From an uncultured Desulfuromonas sp. (GTDB taxonomy: Bacteria > Desulfobacterota > Desulfuromonadia > Desulfuromonadales > Trichloromonadaceae), in the NCBI GenBank assembly GCA_937982495.1, contig CALJLX010000413.1, positions 1 to 10,469 on the forward strand: DNA of 10,469 nucleotides. The letters are read 5' to 3'. Every line of letters starts with the position of its first letter. The first letter of the stretch is position 1. This document shows, one piece after another, positions 4,978-10,469 of this stretch. Position numbers and translations under genes: made by a program. The notes beneath the pieces were generated by a model. That model saw only the letters and a program-made list of their open reading frames with translations, did no database searches and had not been told where the DNA came from.

Positions 4978-7038
4978 TCAGGAGAGTGTTCCTGGTTTGG
5001 GCAGGGTAAACGAAAAGCGGCTCCCGGTGCCGAGCCGGCTTTCCACCCAGATTTCGCCGTGGTGGGACTGGATGATCTTTTTGCAGATATAGAGGCCAAG
5101 GCCGCTCCCCTGGCGGGAATCGCCCCGGCCGACCTGATAGAACTGTTCGAAGAGACGGGGCAGGGCTTCCTCGGGAATGCCCTTGCCCGTATCCTCGATG
5201 GAAAAGAGCACGGCATCGGCGGTTTCTTCAAGGCTGAGATGAATATTGCCGCCGATCGGGGTGAATTTGACGGCATTGCCGAAAAGATTGGCCAGCACCC
5301 GGTAAATGCGCTCCTCGTCGTAAAGGGCGACGGCGCTTTCGGGCAGGGTGGTCCGCAAGGCCAGGCAGCTTTTCTCCAGCAAAGGCTGATGATCGTGCAA
5401 AAAATCGCGGATGGTCGCGACCAGATCGCAGCGTTCCACCGCCAGCGGCATGCTGCCCGACTCGAGGCGGGAGAGATCGAGCAGGTTGTTGATCAGATCG
5501 GCCAGCCGGTCCGCCGCCGCCACCGCTTCCTCGATATAAACCCGTTGTTCGTCGGAAAGTTGCGCCTGATCGGTTTCGGCCAGCAGTGAACAATAGCCGC
5601 TGACGATGGTAACCGGGGTGCGTAATTCATGAACGGCGGTATCGAGAAACTCGTTCCGGTCCTGGTCGGCCTTGACCAAGGCGGCGTTGGTCTCTTCAAG
5701 CAGTTGTTTGACCCGCAAGAGATCTTCTTCGATGCGGCGCTTGTCGGTGACGTCGCGCAGCGCGGCGACGCGCAGGCCGTTCAGCACCGGACGGGCGCCG
5801 ATGCTCACGGAAAACGTTCGCGGCTCGCCGACCTTAGGAACGAAGCCGATGTCGAAGCGCCCGTCCACCCCGGCCGAATCATCGTTCGCAATACTGTAGG
5901 TCAGAAAACGTTCCCGCACTTCGGCGCCGAAGAGTTCCGCCAGCGACACACCGCTCAGGCCGGATGAAGGTCCGCCGACCATCTCGACCAGACAGCGGTT
6001 GGCATAGGCGATATCGCCGGCGGCGGAAAAAGCGATGAGCCCTTCCGAGGCATTCTCGAACAGTTCCTCGTAGGCCTGTTTGATACGCAGATCCGCTTCC
6101 AGTCGCTCTTTGGCGACGCGCAAAACCTCCGCCTCCTCCCAGACCAACTGAAAGAAGTCGTTGGTTTTGAGCGCCGTTACCACCACGCCGGAAACCAGTC
6201 GGCAAAAATCGACCTCATCCCGAGCCACCCCTTCGCCGGGACGAGCAATACGAATGATCATGGCGCCGATGACGCGCCGGGCATCGACCACCGGAAAGAC
6301 CAGAATGGCGCTGATATCCCGCCCTTCGAAGGCCGGCAGGATCTCGGCGATAAGCGGGTTTTCCGCCAGGTTTTCGATCAGCAGCGGCCGCCCGGTGGCC
6401 ATGACCTGGCGGATCTCCGGGTAGTTCTTCAAGTCGATACGAAAGGTCGGACGCTGAATATCCGCCGTCGTCGCCATGACATACCCGCAGCCTTCCGACT
6501 CCCGCACCAGGGCGATGGAACAACGGTCCACCGCCTGCAAATGAGCGGAAATCTGCCGGACAATCTCCTTGAGCGCGGCGGCGGCATCGCCGTTCTCGCT
6601 GAGGGTTTCGGAAATCTTCAGCAGCGCATCGTAATGACGAGCCTTGCTGTCGCGGCTGTCGATAGCTCGTTTTTTCAGGAGATTGCCCTGAACGCGGGCG
6701 AGCAGTTCGTCGAAATCGAAAGGTTTGGCGATGTAATCGTCGGCGCCGACAAGAAAAGGATTGACCAGATCATCCCGGTCGGTGTGCGCGGTCATGAGCA
6801 GGATCGGGATCTGTCTCAACGTCGGCTGCGAGCGCAGAAAGCGGCAGACCTCCAGACCGTCCCGGCCGGGCATGAAAAGATCGACGAGAACCACGTCGGG
6901 AGGATTTTCGCAGGCCAGGCGGCAGCCCTCCTCTCCCCCGGTCGCCAGAACCACATCCAGTTCGGCATTCCGCAACAGGTCGGAGAGAATTTCACGGGTC
7001 ACGCGGTCGTCATCGATGACCAAAACCGTCGGGCGCAT
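4978..7038 (-). CDS. Hybrid signalling protein: receiver-GAF-PAS-histidine kinase
   Basis: A 686-residue soluble sensor kinase with no membrane segment. Order: receiver domain 1-120 with acidic D9-D11, phospho-acceptor D53 (LVDLFMPG), T83 and K105 (AKPF); a helical linker; a GAF-like domain about 150-292; a coiled linker; a PAS domain about 322-432 (ending ALRDVTDKRRIEEDL); HisKA with H470 in HELRTP; and HATPase with N588 (FGNAVKF), DTGKG (616-620) and GSGLGLY (644-650). All residues needed for autophosphorylation and for receiving phosphate are present. ATG at 7038 sits only three bases after GGAGG, a short spacing, but gives the receiver its normal start; a GTG at 7092 would add 18 residues unlike the family. 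The signal and target are unknown: no effector or partner regulator lies beside it. No terminator is seen between its stop and the cysE promoter. Confidence 0.9.
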   Translation of the reverse strand: MRPTVLVIDDDRVTREILSDLLRNAELDVVLATGGEEGCRLACENPPDVVLVDLFMPGRDGLEVCRFLRSQPTLRQIPILLMTAHTDRDDLVNPFLVGADDYIAKPFDFDELLARVQGNLLKKRAIDSRDSKARHYDALLKISETLSENGDAAAALKEIVRQISAHLQAVDRCSIALVRESEGCGYVMATTADIQRPTFRIDLKNYPEIRQVMATGRPLLIENLAENPLIAEILPAFEGRDISAILVFPVVDARRVIGAMIIRIARPGEGVARDEVDFCRLVSGVVVTALKTNDFFQLVWEEAEVLRVAKERLEADLRIKQAYEELFENASEGLIAFSAAGDIAYANRCLVEMVGGPSSGLSGVSLAELFGAEVRERFLTYSIANDDSAGVDGRFDIGFVPKVGEPRTFSVSIGARPVLNGLRVAALRDVTDKRRIEEDLLRVKQLLEETNAALVKADQDRNEFLDTAVHELRTPVTIVSGYCSLLAETDQAQLSDEQRVYIEEAVAAADRLADLINNLLDLSRLESGSMPLAVERCDLVATIRDFLHDHQPLLEKSCLALRTTLPESAVALYDEERIYRVLANLFGNAVKFTPIGGNIHLSLEETADAVLFSIEDTGKGIPEEALPRLFEQFYQVGRGDSRQGSGLGLYICKKIIQSHHGEIWVESRLGTGSRFSFTLPKPGTLS

Positions 7039-7113
7039 AAACCTCCGGATAAATAAGCTCAAAACAACGGCGGCGGCCTCCCCTACCGACACGACCAGCC
7101 GCGAAACGGGCCT

Positions 7114-7142
7114 ATTCTCTCGTGGAACCCTCGCCTTGTCAA
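7114..7142 (-). promoter_or_regulatory. Probable promoter of the hybrid kinase gene
   Basis: Perfect TTGACA (7142-7137), 17-base spacer, then GAGAAT (7119-7114), four of six matches to TATAAT. It lies in the 135-base gap between ilvA and the kinase, about 76 bases before the kinase ATG, so the kinase can be expressed apart from ilvA. No hairpin terminator for ilvA was found in this gap, so read-through is also possible. Confidence 0.5.
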
Positions 7143-7173
7143 TCCGTAGAAACCCCTAAAGTAGACAGGTTTT

Positions 7174-8682
7174 TCAAAGAAAAAGGCGATAAGCCGCGTT
7201 GTCTGTCTCCTCCGTGTAGCGATAGCCAAGTTCATGTAAAAAGGAGCGAAACGCCCCCTCTTCGCCGCCGGGGATCTCCAGCCCGATCAGCACCCGGCCG
7301 TAATCCCCACCCTGCATGCGGTAGTGGAAAAGGGAAATGTTCCAGCTCTCCCCCATGGAGGCGAGAAATCGGGTCAGGGCGCCTGGCCGCTCGGGAAACC
7401 AGAAACGATAAAGCACTTCGCGCCCGACCTCGGCCGATTTGCCGCCGACCATGTAACGAACATGGGTCTTGGCGAGATCGTTGTCGGTGAGATCGAGATT
7501 GACGAAGCCTTTGCCTTCGAGCTGGCGGCTGAAGTCGGCACGCTCCTGCTCGTCCCGAATCGACAGGCCGACGAAGATATGTGCCCGATCCCGGCCGAAG
7601 AGGCGATAGTTGAACTCGGTGATGCTGCGTTCCTCGCCGATTTCGCCGCAAAAACGCTTGAGAGAGCCGGGTTCCTCGGGAATGGTGACGGCGAATAGGG
7701 CCTCTTGTTTTTCACCGATCTGCGTGCGCTCGGCGACATAGCGCAGCCGTTCGAAATTCATATTCGCCCCGGAGTTGATGGCGACCAGGGTCTGTCCGGT
7801 CACCTTGCGCTCGCGAATATACTTCTTCAGCCCCGCCATGCCCAGGGCTCCGGCCGGCTCGACGATGGAACGGGTACTCTGGTAGATGCTCTTGATGGCG
7901 CCGCAGAGCTCGTCCGTATCGACGCGCACGATTTCATCGACGCAGCGGCGGCAGTAATCGTAAGTCAGCTTGCCGACCTCCCGTACCGCCACACCGTCGG
8001 CGAAAATACCCACCGAATCGAGGCGCACCCGCCGCCCGGCCTGCAGCGAACGAAACATGGCATCGCTGTCCTCGGGCTCGACGCCGATGACCTTGATCTC
8101 CGGGCACAGGGCCTTGAGATAGCCGGCGATGCCGGCAATGAGCCCGCCGCCGCCGACGGGGACGAAGACGGCATCCATGCGCCCGGCGCTCTGGCGCAGG
8201 AGTTCGACCGCCACCGTCCCCTGACCGGCAATGACCAGTTCATCGTCAAAGGGATGGATAAAGACCATGCCCGTTTCACCGATCAGGCGATCGCAGTAAT
8301 CCTGCGCTTCCGAATAGCTGTCGCCATGGAGAATGACCTCGCCACCCAGGCGCCGTACCGCCTCCACCTTGATCAGCGGGGTCGTGCGGGGCATGACGAT
8401 GACCGCGCGAATGCCGAGCTTGCGGGCGGAAAAAGCCACCCCCTGGGCATGATTGCCGGCCGAGGCGGCAATGACGCCACGCCGACGGTCTTCTTCGGAA
8501 AGATGGGCGATGCGGTTGTAAGCGCCGCGCAGTTTGAAGGAAAAGACCGTCTGCAAATCTTCCCGCTTGAGCAGGATGCGATTATTGAATTGGGCCGAGA
8601 GGACCGGCGCCTCGTCGAGAGGCGTTTCCACCGCGGCTTCATAAACCCTTGAGGTCAATATCCGTTTCAGCAGTTTCTGCAT
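7174..8682 (-). CDS. ilvA: Threonine ammonia-lyase (biosynthetic threonine dehydratase)
   Basis: Deaminates threonine to 2-oxobutanoate, the entry step to isoleucine. 502 residues, near the length of E. coli IlvA (514). The PLP-dependent catalytic domain (about 1-320) has the Schiff-base lysine K50 in FSFKLRGAYN, SAGNHAQG (74-81), and the phosphate-binding GGGG loop (177-180). The C-terminus carries two ACT-like domains, about 328-400 and 422-494 (VLYRFWFPERPGALTRFL starts the second), the layout of the biosynthetic, isoleucine-inhibited and valine-activated enzymes; catabolic TdcB-type enzymes lack them. ATG at 8682 follows GGAGGA (8694-8689) at an ideal distance. It is divergent from fumA, with 231 bases between the two starts. 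I found no convincing -35/-10 pair for ilvA in that region. Confidence 0.96.
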   Translation of the reverse strand: MQKLLKRILTSRVYEAAVETPLDEAPVLSAQFNNRILLKREDLQTVFSFKLRGAYNRIAHLSEEDRRRGVIAASAGNHAQGVAFSARKLGIRAVIVMPRTTPLIKVEAVRRLGGEVILHGDSYSEAQDYCDRLIGETGMVFIHPFDDELVIAGQGTVAVELLRQSAGRMDAVFVPVGGGGLIAGIAGYLKALCPEIKVIGVEPEDSDAMFRSLQAGRRVRLDSVGIFADGVAVREVGKLTYDYCRRCVDEIVRVDTDELCGAIKSIYQSTRSIVEPAGALGMAGLKKYIRERKVTGQTLVAINSGANMNFERLRYVAERTQIGEKQEALFAVTIPEEPGSLKRFCGEIGEERSITEFNYRLFGRDRAHIFVGLSIRDEQERADFSRQLEGKGFVNLDLTDNDLAKTHVRYMVGGKSAEVGREVLYRFWFPERPGALTRFLASMGESWNISLFHYRMQGGDYGRVLIGLEIPGGEEGAFRSFLHELGYRYTEETDNAAYRLFL

Positions 8683-8779
8683 GGGATTCCTCCTGTCGAG
8701 CCGGTCGCCGTTCGAAACGACATGGCAAATATGCGGAAAGGTTTAACTACACCGGCGGGCCGGCAAAATCCACAGGAAA

Positions 8780-8795
8780 TTCCCCTCGGGGGGAA
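8780..8795. repeat. Short perfect hairpin in the ilvA-fumA intergenic region
   Basis: TTCCCC (8780-8785) and GGGGAA (8790-8795) form a 6-bp stem with a TCGG loop, 18 bases upstream of the fumA -35 box. There is no T tract long enough for a terminator in either direction. It could be an operator half-site pair or chance. The rest of 8683-8812 holds a GC-rich CCGGCGGGCCGG stretch (8752-8763) and nothing else I can assign. Confidence 0.3.
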
Positions 8796-8812
8796 CAAAA
8801 CTCATCTTAGTG

Positions 8813-8841
8813 TCGACAAATTAGCAGAGCTTCTATATACT
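8813..8841 (+). promoter_or_regulatory. Probable sigma-70-type promoter of fumA
   Basis: TCGACA (8813-8818, five of six to TTGACA), an exact 17-base spacer, then TATACT (8836-8841, five of six to TATAAT). Transcription would begin near 8848, leaving a leader of about 65 bases before the ATG at 8914. Confidence 0.75.
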
Positions 8842-8863
8842 TTCGGATCGATTGTTTACGGGC

Positions 8864-8885
8864 GCGGCGAAAGTGGGTTCGCCGC
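8864..8885 (+). other. Stem-loop in the fumA 5' leader
   Basis: GCGGCGAA (8864-8871) pairs perfectly with TTCGCCGC (8878-8885) around the 6-base loop AGTGGG. It ends 15 bases before the AGGAG ribosome binding site (8901-8905), leaving that site free. No T tract follows, so it is not a terminator; an mRNA-stabilising 5' hairpin is the simplest reading. Confidence 0.45.
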
Positions 8886-8913
8886 CATTCAATACCGAAA
8901 AGGAGAGAAAACC

Positions 8914-10469
8914 ATGCCGGAGTTCAAGTATCAGGATCCCTTTCCGCTGGCCAAGGACGAAACCAAATACTACAAGATCCCCGGATCGGAAAAGTATGTG
9001 TCGGTTGCCAAGTTCGAAGGGAAGGATGTCGTCAAGGTCGATCCCGAAGCCCTCACCGTTCTCGCCAACCAGGCGATGCGCGACGTCTCTTTCCTGCTGC
9101 GCCCCGAACACAACGAGCAAGTCGCCAAGATCCTGCGCGACCCCGAATCCTCCCCCAATGATCGCGGTGTGGCCATGGCCTTTCTGCGCAACGCCGAAAT
9201 CTCCGCCAACTTCGAACTTCCCATCTGCCAGGACACCGGCACCGCGACCATCGTTGCCAAAAAAGGCCAACAGGTCTGGACCGGCGTAAAGGATGAGGAA
9301 TTTCTCTCCAAAGGCGTTTACAAGACCTACACCGAAGAAAACCTCCGTTACAGCCAGACCGTCGCCCTCGATATGTACGAAGAAAAGAATACCGGCACCA
9401 ACCTGCCGGCGCAGATCGACATCATGGCCACCGAAGGCGACTACTACAAGTTCCTCTTCATCGCCAAAGGCGGCGGCAGCGCCAACAAAACCATGCTCTA
9501 TCAGGAAACCAAGGCCCTGCTCACCCCCGAAAAACTGGAAAAATTCCTCATCGATAAGATGAAGTACCTCGGCACCGCCGCCTGCCCTCCCTACCACATC
9601 GCTTTCGTGGTCGGCGGCACCAGCGCCGACTCGGTCATGAAGACCGTCAAACTGGCCACCGCCAAGGAGCTGGACGGTCTGCCGACGGTCGGCAACGAGC
9701 ACGGCCAGGCTTTCCGGGACACCGCGCTGGAAGCCAAACTGCTGGAGGCCGCCCAGAAGCTCGGCATCGGCGCCCAGTTCGGCGGCAAGTACTTCGCCCA
9801 TGACGTCCGCGTCATCCGCCTTCCCCGCCACGGCGCCTCCTGCCCGCTGGGCATGGCGGTTTCCTGCTCGGCCGACCGTAACATCAAGGCCAAAATCACC
9901 AAGGACGGCCTCTTCATCGAAGAGATGGACCGCAATCCGGGCCGCCTGATTCCTGACCAGTATCGCGGCAAACACGGTCACGGCACCAAAATTGATCTCA
10001 ACAAGCCGATGAAGGAAATCCTCGCCGAACTCTCCAAGCTCGAAGTCGGCGCCCCGCTGCTGCTCAAGGGCACCATCGTCGTCGGCCGCGACATCGCTCA
10101 CGCCAAATTCAAAGAGATCCTCGACAGCGGCAAACCCCTGCCCGAGTACCTCAAGAAACACCCGATCTACTACGCCGGCCCGGCCAAGACCCCCAAAGGC
10201 AAGGCTTCCGGCTCCTTCGGTCCCACCACCGCCGGCCGCATGGACTCCTACGTCGACCTGCTCCAGGCCAACGGCGGCTCGATGATCATGATCGCCAAGG
10301 GCAACCGCAGCCAGCAGGTCACCGACGCCTGCAAGAAACACGGCGGCTTCTACCTCGGTTCCATCGGCGGCCCGGCCGCCGTCCTCGCCGAGGAGAACAT
10401 CAAGAAGGTCGAGTGCATCGACTTCCCCGAACTGGGGATGGAAGCGGTCTGGCAGATCGAAGTCGAGGA
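8914..10469 (+). CDS. fumA: Class I fumarate hydratase (Fe-S), 3' end cut by the right edge
   Basis: Interconverts fumarate and malate in the citric acid cycle using an oxygen-sensitive [4Fe-4S] cluster. 518 full codons are open from ATG 8914 to the edge with no stop; E. coli FumA has 548 residues. The cluster cysteines fall at C105 (LPICQDTGT), C224 (TAACPPYH) and C318 (AVSCSAD), the same numbers as I recall for E. coli FumA. KGGGSANK (185-192) and GRDIAHAKFKE mark the catalytic and C-terminal swivelling domains, here fused in one chain as in FumA/FumB rather than split into alpha and beta subunits. AGGAG (8901-8905) lies eight bases before the ATG. A large open frame on the opposite strand across this gene is only its shadow. 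Whether it is called fumA or fumB cannot be decided from sequence alone. Confidence 0.95.
   Translation, partial: MPEFKYQDPFPLAKDETKYYKIPGSEKYVSVAKFEGKDVVKVDPEALTVLANQAMRDVSFLLRPEHNEQVAKILRDPESSPNDRGVAMAFLRNAEISANFELPICQDTGTATIVAKKGQQVWTGVKDEEFLSKGVYKTYTEENLRYSQTVALDMYEEKNTGTNLPAQIDIMATEGDYYKFLFIAKGGGSANKTMLYQETKALLTPEKLEKFLIDKMKYLGTAACPPYHIAFVVGGTSADSVMKTVKLATAKELDGLPTVGNEHGQAFRDTALEAKLLEAAQKLGIGAQFGGKYFAHDVRVIRLPRHGASCPLGMAVSCSADRNIKAKITKDGLFIEEMDRNPGRLIPDQYRGKHGHGTKIDLNKPMKEILAELSKLEVGAPLLLKGTIVVGRDIAHAKFKEILDSGKPLPEYLKKHPIYYAGPAKTPKGKASGSFGPTTAGRMDSYVDLLQANGGSMIMIAKGNRSQQVTDACKKHGGFYLGSIGGPAAVLAEENIKKVECIDFPELGMEAVWQIEVE

Noticed and set aside
7039..7092. Upstream GTG start for the hybrid kinase
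   Set aside because: It would add 18 residues not typical before a receiver domain and has no better ribosome binding site than the ATG at 7038.
8833..10341. Minus-strand open frame of 502 codons
   Set aside because: It is the antisense shadow of fumA, whose plus-strand frame is open to the edge with all cluster cysteines in place. The shadow is a low-complexity run of G, V, F and D residues.

Overview
The window reads as ordinary chromosomal core metabolism from a moderately GC-rich Gram-negative anaerobe. I place it, by inference, in the Desulfuromonadales/Geobacter group. The reasons are a leucine T-box in front of leuA in a proteobacterial-looking genome, a minimal cysE-iscR-iscS-iscU cluster without hscBA or fdx, a class I iron-sulfur fumarase, and a receiver-GAF-PAS-kinase signalling protein. 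No phage, insertion sequence, CRISPR array, tRNA or rRNA was seen, and no new multi-gene system was found.

Layout: everything from 1 to 8682 is on the minus strand, and only the last gene (8914 to the right edge) is on the plus strand. In minus-strand transcription order: ilvA (8682-7174); a hybrid sensor kinase with its own promoter-like sequence (7038-4978); the cysE-iscR-iscS-iscU operon (4844-2011), headed by a promoter that carries a near-consensus type 1 IscR operator; then a leucine T-box leader (about 1864-1603), a possible 44-codon small ORF (1583-1449), and leuA (1452 to the left edge, 3' end missing). Divergent from ilvA is fumA, class I fumarate hydratase, cut by the right edge about 30 codons short of usual length.

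How the genes fit together: CysE makes O-acetylserine for cysteine synthesis, IscS takes sulfur from cysteine, IscU is the scaffold on which Fe-S clusters form, and IscR senses the cluster supply and probably represses the whole operon through the site overlapping the -35 box. This joins cysteine supply to cluster demand in one feedback loop. LeuA and IlvA are the committed steps of leucine and isoleucine synthesis. leuA is read through a tRNA-Leu-sensing T-box with CTC as specifier codon, and IlvA carries two C-terminal ACT-like domains of the kind that sense isoleucine and valine. FumA is itself a client of the Fe-S machinery.

The most informative points are the IscR operator (23 of 25 positions by my hand count), the T-box whose specifier and discriminator-pairing base both point to leucine, the 4-base cysE/iscR overlap, and the small ORF that would be translationally coupled to leuA.
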